Positions 18,660 through 28,546 of a stretch of 64,000 nt of DNA are shown here, one piece after another (position 1 is the first letter of the stretch; each line of letters opens with the position of its first letter). The stretch is taken from contig CP051231.1 of assembly GCA_017792405.1 (NCBI GenBank), positions 1,528,011-1,592,010 on the forward strand. The letters are read 5' to 3'. The notes below the pieces were generated by a model. The model was not told where the DNA came from, did no database searches, and worked only from the letters and a program-made list of their open reading frames with translations. The translations under genes and the position numbers were made by a program. This DNA comes from Oceanicola sp. Its GTDB lineage: Bacteria; Pseudomonadota; Alphaproteobacteria; Rhodobacterales; Rhodobacteraceae.

Positions 18660-21101
18660 ATGAGTCCGATCAACTGGCTGTCGCACCTCGGGATCCGCAA
18701 GACCATTGCCCTCACCGCTGCCTTGCCTCTCGCCGCATTGCTGGTGATCGCCTTGCTGGAGATTTTGCGCGCGAACTCCGCAGCCCGGGACTTCGCGCAA
18801 CTGTCCGAAATGTCCGCACTTGCCACACGCCTCTCGGACCTTGTCCACGAGCAGCAAAAGGAGCGCGGAGCCACCGCCGTCTTCCTGTCCAGCAAGGGCA
18901 CGGTGTTTGCCGAAGAACTGGCAGCGCAACGTGCCCTGACAGATCAGCAGCGCGCGAGGGCGGAGAGCGTGATCGTGCGGCAACTCGCCCGGATCGAGCG
19001 GGCAAACGGGCTTGAAGAACACGTGACAACCCTCCGGGCCATCCAGAGGTCACTCGCGGAGATGGAAACTGTAAGGGCAACAGTCGACCAGCAAACCATT
19101 CAGCTCGCAGATGCGATCAGCTACTACACGGCCCTGAACGCAGCCATGCTGGGTGAGGTAAAGGCGCTGTCGCACCTCACGGAAGACGGAGAAATCAACA
19201 GGCAGATCAATTCGTTCCACGCCTTCCTTCAAGCCAAGGAGCGAGCCGGGATAGAGCGGGCTGTCGGCTCCGGTGGTCTGGCGGCCGGCAGCTTCTCCAT
19301 GACAGCACTCCTGCGCTTCAAGGGCCTGATAGACGCACAGGATACCTATCTGGCAGCCTTCAAAGCCGATGCATCCGCAGGGTCCCGCGAGCGGCTGGAG
19401 CAATTGAAGGAGAGTGAAGCCGCGCAGCTTGTCGATGAGGTCCGGGCGTACATCCTGAGCGCGGGTGCCGGTGGCGATGTCAGTGCCTACACTGGCCCGC
19501 AGTTCTTTGCTGCGCAGACCACCCGGATCAATGCGCTCAAGGATCTGGAAAGCTTCATCGGCGCCGAGTTCAACGAGATGGTCGCCGCCCGCCGGGCTGA
19601 GTTGCGCCGCACGGTTCTGATCACCTCCGCCCTCTCGCTAGCCATCATGGGGCTGGCCGCGTCAGTTGTCTTCATAGTGTCAGGCCGCGTGAGCCGCAGC
19701 CTCGGATCTGTAGCCAGCGCAGCGCGAGACATGTCGCAAGGCGCGCTCGACGCAAATCTGCCTGCAGCGACGAGGAATGAGATCGGCGATATCGTGGTCG
19801 CACTCGATGCTTTTAGAACTTCAATTCTGGAGGGTCAGGCACGAGAAGCGGAAGCCCGGACCCGGGAGGCAGCCGCCGAAGAAGACAAAAGGGCCGAGAA
19901 AGAACGTCGCGAGGAAGAACGTCGGAACCTCGAACTTGCCGGTCGCCGCAAGGAAGATGCCAATCGCGCGCGCGATGCAGCCATCGCCGAGGAGGTTGCC
20001 AAGGTGGTCGAGAGTTACGCCGCCGGCGACTTCAGCCAACTAATGGACCCCAGTGGCAAAACCGGCGCCCTCCTCGCCATCTGCAACGGCATCAACCGGA
20101 TCGGATCGGGCACCAATGAGGCGCTGCGCGATATCTCCGCCGCGATGAAAGCCCTTGCTGCGCGCGATGTGACTTACCGTCTGAAGAAAGACTATCAGGG
20201 TGTCTTTGCGCGCATTGCGGAGGATGTGAACCAATCCATGAAGTCGCTCGGCGAAGTACTTGCAGAGGTCCGCGGCAGTGGCCACCTCGCCAACGATACC
20301 GCGAGCACTCTCACCGCAAATGCGCGTGGCCTCTCCAGCCGCACCGAACGCAATGCGGCAACCCTCGAACAGACCAGCGCAGCCATGGCCCAGCTTCAGG
20401 CGTCGGTCCGGCAGGCCACCGACGCGGCGCGCGGCGCCCGCAACAGCGCATCCCGAGCGGCTAAACAGGCCGAGGACGGGCTCGAGACCGTGGAAGGCAC
20501 GCTCAGGGCAATGCAGGAGATCGAGGAAAGCGCGCAAGCCGTCACCAAGATCATCGACCTGATTGATGACATCGCCTTCCAGACGAACCTGCTCGCCCTC
20601 AATGCCGGGGTCGAAGCAGCCCGCGCCGGAGAAGCAGGGCGCGGATTTGCCGTTGTCGCCAGCGAAGTCCGCGAACTCGCAGCCCGCTCCTCAGGTGCCG
20701 CGCGAGAGATCGGCGGTCTGATCTCGGCAACGACTTCAAAGGTGGAGCACGGAGTCGCGCTCGCGCAGGCAAGTGGCGAGGCTTTGCGTGCCATCACCGG
20801 GGTAGTCCGTGAAGTTTCGGATCAGATTGACCACGTGGCCACCTCCTCGGGAGAACAGGCCACCAGCATTGATGAGGTCGTCACCGCAACCGCCGAGCTG
20901 GATCGCAGCACGCAGGAAAATGCGGCAAACTTTGAGGAGACGACCGCTGCACTGACCACGATGCAAACGGAGTTCGAGGCGTTGCTGACGACGGTGAACA
21001 GTTTCCGCCTCAACGCCGACGCCTTCAAGGCAGGTGTTCAGGGGGCCGCAGAACGCGATGACCGAAACTCGATGACACCCGAGTTCCGACGCGCATCCTG
21101 A
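18660..21101 (+). CDS. Methyl-accepting chemotaxis protein with NIT (nitrate/nitrite-sensing) domain
   Basis: About 813 residues from the ATG at 18660 (GGGAG seven bases upstream); an ATG 18 bases earlier is also in frame. Order: first membrane helix ([20 protein letters not shown]), periplasmic NIT domain ([13 protein letters not shown] and following helices, ~residues 55-300), second membrane helix ([19 protein letters not shown]), HAMP, a charged coiled coil rich in EERR repeats, and an MCP signalling hairpin with the invariant tip ([21 protein letters not shown]). The NIT domain suggests nitrate/nitrite sensing; it sits beside the ntr operon. No che genes are nearby. Confidence 0.9.
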   Translation: MSPINWLSHLGIRKTIALTAALPLAALLVIALLEILRANSAARDFAQLSEMSALATRLSDLVHEQQKERGATAVFLSSKGTVFAEELAAQRALTDQQRARAESVIVRQLARIERANGLEEHVTTLRAIQRSLAEMETVRATVDQQTIQLADAISYYTALNAAMLGEVKALSHLTEDGEINRQINSFHAFLQAKERAGIERAVGSGGLAAGSFSMTALLRFKGLIDAQDTYLAAFKADASAGSRERLEQLKESEAAQLVDEVRAYILSAGAGGDVSAYTGPQFFAAQTTRINALKDLESFIGAEFNEMVAARRAELRRTVLITSALSLAIMGLAASVVFIVSGRVSRSLGSVASAARDMSQGALDANLPAATRNEIGDIVVALDAFRTSILEGQAREAEARTREAAAEEDKRAEKERREEERRNLELAGRRKEDANRARDAAIAEEVAKVVESYAAGDFSQLMDPSGKTGALLAICNGINRIGSGTNEALRDISAAMKALAARDVTYRLKKDYQGVFARIAEDVNQSMKSLGEVLAEVRGSGHLANDTASTLTANARGLSSRTERNAATLEQTSAAMAQLQASVRQATDAARGARNSASRAAKQAEDGLETVEGTLRAMQEIEESAQAVTKIIDLIDDIAFQTNLLALNAGVEAARAGEAGRGFAVVASEVRELAARSSGAAREIGGLISATTSKVEHGVALAQASGEALRAITGVVREVSDQIDHVATSSGEQATSIDEVVTATAELDRSTQENAANFEETTAALTTMQTEFEALLTTVNSFRLNADAFKAGVQGAAERDDRNSMTPEFRRAS

Positions 21102-21145
21102 GGCGACCGGCCAGATCGCCCCCTCGCCCACGGCCCGCCTACCCC

Positions 21146-22552
21146 TTACTCGGCGGCTTGGCTCTCGATATGCGCAATCCGCGCACCGGCCTTGGTGGAG
21201 GTCACCACGCCCAGCGACTTCAGCTTGCGGTGCAGTGCCGAACGTTCCATGCCAACGAACGTCGCCGTTCGGGAAATGTTGCCACCGAACCGGTTGATCT
21301 GGGTTAGCAGGTACTCCCGCTCAAACAGCTCGCGAGCTTCCCGCAGCGGCAGTGTGGCCAACCCGCCAGACAGCACCACCCGACCCTCGTCATCTTCAGG
21401 CGCATCATTGCCCTGAAGCTCCCTAGCCTCGATTGGCTCGCTGGTTTCGCCAAGGATAAGTGCCCGCTCAATGATGTTCTTCAACTGGCGCACGTTGCCC
21501 GGAAGATGCATGGTCTGCAGCAGCGCCTCAGCCTCTTCCGAAAGCTCACGCGCACTCAGCCCCTGGCTCGCATTGGCCTCGGTGATGAAGTGCCGGGCCA
21601 ACTCGGGGATATCCTCACGCCGTTCCTCCAGCCCCGGCACGCGGATCGGCACCACGTTGAGCCGGTGATACAGCTCCTCGCGGAAGTTCCCCCGCGCAAT
21701 CTCCGCCTCCAGGTCGCGGTTGGTCGAAGAAATCACCCGCAGGTCCACCCGCACCTTGTCGGAGCCGCCAACCCGCTGGAACTGCTGCTCCACGAGCACC
21801 CGAAGGATCTTTGACTGCGTGCCCAGCGGCATGTCGGCGATCTCGTCGAAATAGAGCACCCCGCCATGTGCCTCCTCGAGCAGCCCCTGCTCCACCCCGC
21901 GGGCATCGCTCTCGCGGCCAAAGAGCACCTCTTCCATCCTGTCGGGCTCGATGGAGGCGGAATTGACCGAGATGAAGGGCGCTGAGGCGCGGGAGGAATT
22001 GGCGTGAATGTAGCGCGCCGCCACCTCTTTGCCCGCCCCGGCGGGCCCGGTGAGCATAACCCGGCCGTTGGACTTGGTGACCTTCTCCAACTGGCTTTTC
22101 AATGCCTTGAAGGCCGTAGAGTTGCCGACCATGTCGGTGACGGACACCTCCTTGCGGCGAAGCTGGCTGTTCTCGCGGCGCAGGCGAGAGGTCTCCATCG
22201 CGCGGCGGATCACCACCATCAACTGGTCGATGTTGAAGGGCTTCTCGATGAAGTCGTAGGCCCCCTGCTTGATCGCGGCCACCGCGATCTCGATGTTGCC
22301 GTGGCCCGAGATGATCACCACCGGAATGTCGGGGTTGTCGCGCTTGGTGGCCTTGAGAATATCGATGCCGTCCATCCGGCTGTCCTTAAGCCAGATGTCG
22401 AGGATCATCAGCGCCGGCGGCGCCTCGTTGATCGCGGCCATGCAATCGTCGGAGTTGCCGGCGAGCCTTGTCTGGAAGCCCTCGTCGCGGAGGATGTCAC
22501 CCACGAGTTCGCGGATGTCTCTTTCGTCGTCCACAATCAGAATATCGGTCAT
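21146..22552 (-). CDS. ntrX: Response regulator NtrX (AAA+ domain lacking GAFTGA)
   Basis: A 468-residue response regulator paired with NtrY. Receiver domain with phospho-Asp52 (LMILDIWL) and the conserved Lys in FIEKPFN; AAA+ domain with Walker A GPAGAGKE (169-176) and Walker B VLYFDEIADMP; Fis-type helix-turn-helix at the C-terminus (GNISRTATFVGMERSALHRKLKSLGV). The sigma-54-contacting GAFTGA loop is replaced by a shorter segment (VLFGRESDARGVEQG), as in other alphaproteobacterial NtrX proteins. It controls nitrogen metabolism, redox or envelope genes depending on species. Last gene of the ntr run, 27 bases after ntrY. Confidence 0.95.
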   Translation of the reverse strand: MTDILIVDDERDIRELVGDILRDEGFQTRLAGNSDDCMAAINEAPPALMILDIWLKDSRMDGIDILKATKRDNPDIPVVIISGHGNIEIAVAAIKQGAYDFIEKPFNIDQLMVVIRRAMETSRLRRENSQLRRKEVSVTDMVGNSTAFKALKSQLEKVTKSNGRVMLTGPAGAGKEVAARYIHANSSRASAPFISVNSASIEPDRMEEVLFGRESDARGVEQGLLEEAHGGVLYFDEIADMPLGTQSKILRVLVEQQFQRVGGSDKVRVDLRVISSTNRDLEAEIARGNFREELYHRLNVVPIRVPGLEERREDIPELARHFITEANASQGLSARELSEEAEALLQTMHLPGNVRQLKNIIERALILGETSEPIEARELQGNDAPEDDEGRVVLSGGLATLPLREARELFEREYLLTQINRFGGNISRTATFVGMERSALHRKLKSLGVVTSTKAGARIAHIESQAAE

Positions 22553-22579
22553 CTCTGCTCTTCCTTCCTCTCTCTCTCG

Positions 22580-24865
22580 TCATTCGGCGGCTGCACTGAT
22601 CTCGACGCTGCGCGGAAGCCGCACCACAGCGAGCGCCCCGGCGTGGGCGCCCTCCGTGAAAGGCTCGGCATCGGTGAGATCAAGGCTGCCGCCATGTTCT
22701 TCGATGATTTTCTTCACAATGGGCAGGCCAAGGCCGGTGCCCTTTTCTCGGGTCGTCACATAGGGCTCAAACAGGCGGCCCCGGTCTTCCGGCAGGCCGA
22801 TCCCATTATCGGCCACTTCCACCACGGCTTCGGAACCTTCGGTAAAGAGCCGCACCCGCACTTCCGGCGCGTGTCCTTCGGGCGCGCCTTTTTCCTGTAG
22901 GCTCTCAATGGCTTCGCCCGCGTTCTTGATCAGGTTGATCAGCGCCTGGCTGACCATGGTCTCATCGAGATCAGCCACCACGCCGCCGGTTTCATCCTCA
23001 TACTTGAGCGCCTCCCCTTGGCTCTCGCGTTGGAGCAGCACGGCATCGCGGAGTACGGCCGAAAGATCCACGGGCTTCCGGTCGGGTTCGGGCATGCGGG
23101 CGAACTTAGAGAACTCGTCGACGATGCGGCGCAGGTCACCGGTCTGGCGCACGATCACGCCAGTGAGCTGATCGAGGCTTTCGGCCTCATCGCCCGCCAT
23201 AGGCGTGAACTTGCGACGGATGCGCTCGGCGGAAAGCTGGATCGGGGTCAGCGGGTTCTTGATTTCATGGGCGATCCGGCGGGCTACGTCGCCCCAGGCC
23301 GCCATTCGCTGGGCCGTTACCAGCTCCGACACGTCATCGAAGGCGACGACGTAGCCTTCGATCTCGCCTTCCTCTCCGCGCCGCCGGGCCATGCGGACAA
23401 GCAGCGTTTCCAGCTTTCCCTTGCGGTTCAGGCGGATTTCTTCACGGGCGATCTCTTTTTCGCCGGTTCTCAGGCGCTCAAGAAGGCCCGCAAACTCGGG
23501 GACGGCCTTGCCGACCGCCACATGCGGATCGCTCTCGTCGCTGAGGTCCAGCAGCGCCAGTGCGGAGCGGTTCATGAACTCAACCTGCCCTGCCGGATCC
23601 AGCCCGATCACCCCGGCCGTGACGGACGAGAGCACTTGCTCGAACAGGCGGCGGCGCTCTTCGATCCGAGCGGAGTTGTCGAGCAGCCGGTCGCGCTGGC
23701 CTTTCAGCTGCCGGGTCATCTGGTTGAAGATCCGGCCCAGCATGGCGATTTCATCGTCGCCGGATTCCTCGATCACACGCACGTCAAGGTCGCCTTCACC
23801 CACCCGTTGCGCGGCGCCGGTGAGGCGGCCGACCGGGCGGCTAAGGCGCTCGGCAAACCAGAGACCGAGCCAGACCGAGGCGAGGATGAGGATCACCGCA
23901 AAGCCCAGATAAATAACGCCAAACTCGAACAGCCTGCGCCCACGCTCCTGCTCGAGCTGGTTGTAAACGGTCACCGTCTCCTCGGTGTCATCGAGAAGGC
24001 TCAGCAGCTGGCCGTCCACCTCGCGCGAGACGTAGAGGAACCTGTCGGGGAAGGCGTTAAGCCGCAGAAGCGCGCGGAATTCACTATTGGCCCAGTCCTC
24101 GATGATCACCGTCTCGCCTTCGCGGGCGGCCTGCATCTCTGGCTCGGTTGGCTTTTCAAAATCAAACAGATAGCTGCGTTCGCCACGCGCGCGGATCTCG
24201 CCGGTGCTGTCGATCACGAAAGCCTCTCGGAGCCCTCGCTGCACTTGCGCCTGCCCCTGCCCCAGCACCTGCCGGATCTGGCCGTCACTCACCGCGCCGC
24301 GGGCTGCGCGGGCGACATTGAGGTAGCCCGCCAGAACGGTGGCATCCTGCTCGAGGTCGCGACGGTGTTCCTCCTTGTAGGCCTGTGCGGCCTCCAGCGA
24401 GGCGCCGACCACCTCACGCACCCGGTCGGAGAACCAGCTTTCGAGGCCGAGGTTGATGGTGAGGCCCGCGAAGACGGCGACCAGCACCGTGGGCACGGCG
24501 GCGATCAGTGCGAACACGCCGGTCAGGCGGAGGTGCAGCCGGGAGCCGGCAGACTTGCGGCGGCGCGCGGCGACCAGCTTGCCCACCTGCCACAGCACCA
24601 GCGCCGCGACGATCAGCACATAGACGATGTCAGCGAGGAGAATCGCCCGGAGCGCGGGCGAGTTGGCACCCTGCCCGAAGGGGCCGAGCGTCAGGTATGT
24701 TCCGATTGCCAGCGCAGGGCCAAGAACCACCAACGCGAGCGTCGCCGCGTTGCGCAAACGGCGCAATCTACGCAGTTTAACAAGGCGTTCCCACCCAAAC
24801 GCTCGTGCGGAGGACCCCACCGCGTGCCTCACATATCTTGTGCCCCCGAAGGGACATACCGCCAT
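22580..24865 (-). CDS. ntrY: Sensor histidine kinase NtrY
   Basis: About 761 residues. Membrane helices near the N-terminus (ATLALVVLGPALAIGTYLTL, ILLADIVYVLIVAALVLW, LTGVFALIAAVPTVLVAVFAGL) flank a large periplasmic sensor domain that ends at a further helix (FGVIYLGFAVILILASVWLGLW). HAMP, PAS (VLSSVTAGVIGLDPAGQVEFMN), HisKA (RIAHEIKNPLTPIQLS, phospho-His) and HATPase (NLIKNAGEA, DNGIGLP, GTGLGLPIVKKI) follow. The start is uncertain: an ATG at 24865 and a TTG at 24880 are both in frame, and the protein may start further in, at the helix. Partner of NtrX. Confidence 0.94.
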   Translation of the reverse strand: MAVCPFGGTRYVRHAVGSSARAFGWERLVKLRRLRRLRNAATLALVVLGPALAIGTYLTLGPFGQGANSPALRAILLADIVYVLIVAALVLWQVGKLVAARRRKSAGSRLHLRLTGVFALIAAVPTVLVAVFAGLTINLGLESWFSDRVREVVGASLEAAQAYKEEHRRDLEQDATVLAGYLNVARAARGAVSDGQIRQVLGQGQAQVQRGLREAFVIDSTGEIRARGERSYLFDFEKPTEPEMQAAREGETVIIEDWANSEFRALLRLNAFPDRFLYVSREVDGQLLSLLDDTEETVTVYNQLEQERGRRLFEFGVIYLGFAVILILASVWLGLWFAERLSRPVGRLTGAAQRVGEGDLDVRVIEESGDDEIAMLGRIFNQMTRQLKGQRDRLLDNSARIEERRRLFEQVLSSVTAGVIGLDPAGQVEFMNRSALALLDLSDESDPHVAVGKAVPEFAGLLERLRTGEKEIAREEIRLNRKGKLETLLVRMARRRGEEGEIEGYVVAFDDVSELVTAQRMAAWGDVARRIAHEIKNPLTPIQLSAERIRRKFTPMAGDEAESLDQLTGVIVRQTGDLRRIVDEFSKFARMPEPDRKPVDLSAVLRDAVLLQRESQGEALKYEDETGGVVADLDETMVSQALINLIKNAGEAIESLQEKGAPEGHAPEVRVRLFTEGSEAVVEVADNGIGLPEDRGRLFEPYVTTREKGTGLGLPIVKKIIEEHGGSLDLTDAEPFTEGAHAGALAVVRLPRSVEISAAAE

Positions 24866-24920
24866 ATCCCGTGATCTCAACGGAGGTCTGAGACCCCTCT
24901 GCCACGGCTCTGTTGCCCTT

Positions 24921-26291
24921 TTACATCAATTTGCGGCGGCGTGTCACCTGAATATCGAGGTCATTTATCTTCTTGCGGAGGGTATTTCGGTTGATGCCCA
25001 GCAAATCGGCGCATTTGGCCTGATTGCCGCCGGTGGCATCGAGCGCGATCTCGATCAGAGGCAGTTCAACCTCCTTGAGAATGCGGGTGTAGAGGCCCGG
25101 CGGCGGGAGAGCGCCGCCATGCAGGTCGAAGTAGCGGCGCAGGTGCTTGGCGACCGAGGCCGAGAGCTTCTCGCCGTCGCCGCCGCCCACCAGCGGCTCG
25201 ATCTCGGGCTGGGAGGAAAGCACCGCCTCCACATCCGCGAGGCCGATCTGCTCTTCGGTGGCGGTCACCACTAGGCGGCGCACGGTGTTCTCCAACTGCC
25301 GCACGTTGCCGGGCCAACTGTAGGCGCGGATCAGGTCCATCGCGGGCCCGGCGATGCGGCGCGGGGCGCTGCCCTGCTCGGAGCGGGCCAGAAAGTGCTC
25401 GGCCAGCAGCGGGATGTCATCGACTCGTTCGCGGAGGGCGGGCACGTTGATGGTCACGCCGCCGAGCCGATAGAACAGATCCTGCCGGAAGCCGCCGCCC
25501 TCCATCCGCTCCATCAGGTTGCCCTGCGAGGTGCTCATCACCCGCGGTGCGGAATCGCCGAAGGCATCGAGCATCCGCACGATCCGGCCCTGAGCCTCAT
25601 CATCAAGGTCGGCGATTTCATCGAAGAGGATCGAACCACCACGCGCCCGGGCAACCACTTGGGCCGGACCATCAGCGCCCTGAAGGTCACTCGGAGACAC
25701 CACGACGAAAGGCAGCGTGCGCCGGTCGGAAAAGTCATGAATAGCACGTGCAATCAAGGACTTGCCGGTTCCGCTCTCACCGGTGATCAGCACCGGAAGG
25801 TCAGTGTTCATGACCTTTGCCACCAGCCGATACAGCCCCTGCATCTGCGGCGTGCGCCCCACCAGCGGCAGATCGCTGTCGGACTGAGGTGCTTCCATCG
25901 TGTCGGCCTTCTGCGAGGCCAGCCGCCGCTTACTTTCCAATGCGCGGGCAGCGCGCTTCATCAAGTCGGGGAGGTCGAAAGGCTTGGGCAGGTAATCATA
26001 GGCCTCGGCCTCGGCGGCCTGAATGGCGGTCATGATCGTGTTCTGCGCCGAAATCACGATGACCGGCAGACCGGGCCGCTCGGCAGAGATTTTCGGGAGC
26101 GTTTCGAGCCCGTTGCCATCGGGCATGACCACGTCGGAGATCACCAGATCGCCCTTGCCCTCCTCGACCCAGCGCATGAGCGTGACCAGCGACGAGGTGG
26201 CGTGAACGCGGCAACCGGCGCGGGTCAGCGCCTGGGTGAGCACCGTGCGTATCGTGCGATCGTCATCTGCGACCAGTACCGTTCCGTCCAT
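24921..26291 (-). CDS. ntrC: Nitrogen regulation response regulator NtrC (R. capsulatus type, no GAFTGA)
   Basis: A 456-residue response regulator of nitrogen assimilation. Receiver domain with phospho-Asp53 ([12 protein letters not shown]) and Lys in YLPKPFD; AAA+ domain with Walker A GESGTGKS (171-178) and [10 protein letters not shown]; Fis-type helix-turn-helix ([22 protein letters not shown]) at the C-terminus. Between [10 protein letters not shown] and [11 protein letters not shown] the whole ELFGHEKGAFTGA-type segment is missing, so it should not engage sigma-54. R. capsulatus NtrC has the same feature and activates housekeeping-sigma promoters. It is preceded by ntrB with a 12-base gap. 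Confidence 0.96.
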   Translation of the reverse strand: MDGTVLVADDDRTIRTVLTQALTRAGCRVHATSSLVTLMRWVEEGKGDLVISDVVMPDGNGLETLPKISAERPGLPVIVISAQNTIMTAIQAAEAEAYDYLPKPFDLPDLMKRAARALESKRRLASQKADTMEAPQSDSDLPLVGRTPQMQGLYRLVAKVMNTDLPVLITGESGTGKSLIARAIHDFSDRRTLPFVVVSPSDLQGADGPAQVVARARGGSILFDEIADLDDEAQGRIVRMLDAFGDSAPRVMSTSQGNLMERMEGGGFRQDLFYRLGGVTINVPALRERVDDIPLLAEHFLARSEQGSAPRRIAGPAMDLIRAYSWPGNVRQLENTVRRLVVTATEEQIGLADVEAVLSSQPEIEPLVGGGDGEKLSASVAKHLRRYFDLHGGALPPPGLYTRILKEVELPLIEIALDATGGNQAKCADLLGINRNTLRKKINDLDIQVTRRRKLM

Positions 26292-26303
26292 CGCGACTAG
26301 CTC

Positions 26304-27395
26304 CTAGTAGTATTCACTATTGCTCAAGTCGGGCGCCACCTGCAGCGACACCCGAAAAACCGTTTTGCCCGGCACCGAATCCACCTGAATCCAGCCGTTG
26401 TGTTCGCCGATGATCTTGCTCACCAGCGCCAGCCCGAGGCCGGTGCCGTTTTCGCGGCCCGAGACAAAGGGCTCGAAGATCTCGTCGGCGATCTCCTCGG
26501 GCAGGCCCGGCCCGTTGTCGGTGATCTCGACCTGTAGCGGCACCGCCGCCCCGCGCCCGTCCTTGCCGCGCAGGCGGAGGGACAGGTCGTAGAAGGTGCG
26601 GATCTTGATCGTGCCCTCATGCTCCGGCCCCAGCTTTTCCGAGGCCTCGGCGGCGTTCTTCAGCAGGTTCAGGAATACCTGAAGCAACTGATCGGCATCC
26701 CCCAGCGTGGGTGGCAGCGAGGGGTCATAATCATCGCTGAACTTGATGCTGGCGGCAAAACCCACCTCGGCGGATTTGCGGGCGCGGTCGAGGATATCGT
26801 GAATGTTCACCGGGCGCATCAGTGGCGGGCGGACGTTGCCGAACTGCTCGACCTGCTCCAGCAGCTTCACGATGCGGCGGCTCTCGGCCACGATCAGATC
26901 GGTCAGCTCCAGCTCGGATTTGGGCAGGTTCATCGAGATGAGCTGCGCCGCACCGGTGATGCCCGCGAGCGGGTTCTTGATTTCATGCGCCAGCATCTCG
27001 GCCATGCCGATGGCACTCTTGGCGGTGGCCTGAACCGAATGCGCCCGGCCGAGCTTGCCCGCGATCTCGCGCGGCGAGATCAGCATGATGAGGCGCTTGC
27101 TGTCGTCGTTGAGCGGGGCGATCTGCAGATTGCAGTGAACCGGCGGGCGCTCGCCTGTGCCAAGATCGACATCGTTCACAAAAAGCGCGGCCTGGTTCTT
27201 GCGGACACGTTCGAAGCCGCCCTCGAGCGGCGCGGCGACCATGATCTTGTCCCACACATGGTGGCCCTGCAGCGAGCGCAGGGAGGTGTTCAGAAAGGTT
27301 TCGGCGGCCGGGTTGATGTCGGCAATCTGGTCCTTGTCGTCGAGCAGAATCGCCGGAACCGGCAGCGACACCCAGATGAGATCGTCTTCCATCAT
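26304..27395 (-). CDS. ntrB: Nitrogen regulation sensor histidine kinase NtrB
   Basis: A 363-residue soluble two-component kinase. An N-terminal PAS domain (IWVSLPVPAILLDDKDQIADINPAAETFL) precedes the H-box LAHEIKNPLAGITGAAQ and the ATP-binding N, G1 and G2 boxes (NLLKNAAEA, ITDNGPGLP, GTGLGLALV). No membrane helices: signalling is through PII protein (GlnB), which favours dephosphorylation of NtrC when nitrogen is plentiful. The ATG shares one base with the dusB stop (TGATG), so the two are translationally coupled. Confidence 0.96.
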   Translation of the reverse strand: MMEDDLIWVSLPVPAILLDDKDQIADINPAAETFLNTSLRSLQGHHVWDKIMVAAPLEGGFERVRKNQAALFVNDVDLGTGERPPVHCNLQIAPLNDDSKRLIMLISPREIAGKLGRAHSVQATAKSAIGMAEMLAHEIKNPLAGITGAAQLISMNLPKSELELTDLIVAESRRIVKLLEQVEQFGNVRPPLMRPVNIHDILDRARKSAEVGFAASIKFSDDYDPSLPPTLGDADQLLQVFLNLLKNAAEASEKLGPEHEGTIKIRTFYDLSLRLRGKDGRGAAVPLQVEITDNGPGLPEEIADEIFEPFVSGRENGTGLGLALVSKIIGEHNGWIQVDSVPGKTVFRVSLQVAPDLSNSEYY

Positions 27396-28375
27396 CAGGC
27401 GGCCTCGCTCTGGCGGGCGGGAATTTCGGCGATGAGGGCGCGGACCTTGGCCGGGTCGGCCTCGGTGAGCACCATGCGGCGCAGCGCCGGGGGGGTGGCG
27501 CTCGCGTCCATGTACCAGCCGAGGTGCTTACGGGCGGTGCGGTTGCCGAGGGCCTCGCCGTAGAAGGCGATCATCGCGTCGTAGTGATCGAGGATCATCG
27601 CGGCGAGGTCCGCGCCCTGTGGAATGCTCGGTGCGGGCCCCTGCCCCATCGCATGGGCAATCTCGGCCAGCCGCCACGGCGCGCCCTGCGCCCCGCGCCC
27701 GACCATGACGCCATCGGCGCCCGAGGCCTTCAGCGCGGCGCGGGCCGAGGTGGCATCGATGATGTCGCCATTGGCGATGACAGGGATCGAGACGGCTTCT
27801 TTCACCGCCCGGATCGCCGCCCAATCGGCACGGCCTTTATAAAACTGGCAGCGGGTGCGCCCGTGGATGGTGACCATCTGCACCCCAGCCTGCTCGGCGC
27901 GCGCGGCAAGCTCAGGTGCGTTGATCTGGCCGTCATCCCAGCCAAGGCGGCATTTGAGCGTGACCGGCACGCTGACGGCGCCCACAACGGCCTCGATCAG
28001 CGTGAGGGCGTGGTCGAGATCTTTCATCAGTGCGGAGCCGGACAGCCCGCCGGTGACCTTTTTGGCCGGGCAGCCCATGTTGATGTCGATGATCTGCGCG
28101 CCGTTTTCCTCGACCATCGCGGCGGCGCGGGCCATCCATGTGGCATCGCGGCCTGCGAGTTGGATCGAGGTGGCCTGCTCGCCGTAGCCGAGTTCGGCCT
28201 TTTCGCGCACGCCGGGCTTGGCCTGCACCATCTCCTGGCTGGCGACCATCTCCGAGACCACAAGCCCCGCGCCGAACCGCGCGACCAACTGCCGGAACGG
28301 CAGGTCGGTGATGCCCGCGAGTGGGGCGAGCAGGACCGGCGGGTCAAGTGTCAGGTTTGCCACGGAAACGGACAA
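27395..28375 (-). CDS. dusB: tRNA-dihydrouridine synthase (NifR3/DusB)
   Basis: About 326 residues, a flavin-dependent TIM-barrel enzyme that reduces uridines in the tRNA D-loop. Typical stretches: LAPLAGITDLPFRQL at the N-terminus, NMGCPAKKVTGGLSGSALM with the catalytic Cys, IHGRTRCQFYKG, and VIANGDI near the phosphate site. The best start is a TTG at 28375 preceded by AAGGA; an ATG at 28432 would add 19 poorly conserved residues. In alphaproteobacteria this gene (nifR3) heads the ntrBC operon, as here. Whether its activity influences nitrogen control is not known. Confidence 0.93.
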   Translation of the reverse strand: MSVSVANLTLDPPVLLAPLAGITDLPFRQLVARFGAGLVVSEMVASQEMVQAKPGVREKAELGYGEQATSIQLAGRDATWMARAAAMVEENGAQIIDINMGCPAKKVTGGLSGSALMKDLDHALTLIEAVVGAVSVPVTLKCRLGWDDGQINAPELAARAEQAGVQMVTIHGRTRCQFYKGRADWAAIRAVKEAVSIPVIANGDIIDATSARAALKASGADGVMVGRGAQGAPWRLAEIAHAMGQGPAPSIPQGADLAAMILDHYDAMIAFYGEALGNRTARKHLGWYMDASATPPALRRMVLTEADPAKVRALIAEIPARQSEAA

Positions 28376-28546
28376 ATGCTTAATCCTTGTGCAACGCTTG
28401 CTACATATCCGATGGATTGCCCCGGAATGCAAAGCCTAGGGGTGGGGTTTTTCAGGGTCAGACGCAAAGCGATGAATTTTTAGGCGTGCGCCGGGAAGAA
28501 ACCGCTTTGTGTTGCCCCTCGTTCCGGCAAAGCGTAGAGCGGTGCT

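Noticed and set aside
23018..24874. Long plus-strand frame opposite ntrY (618 codons)
   Set aside because: Antisense shadow caused by high GC third positions of the ntrY gene; the kinase motifs on the minus strand are decisive.
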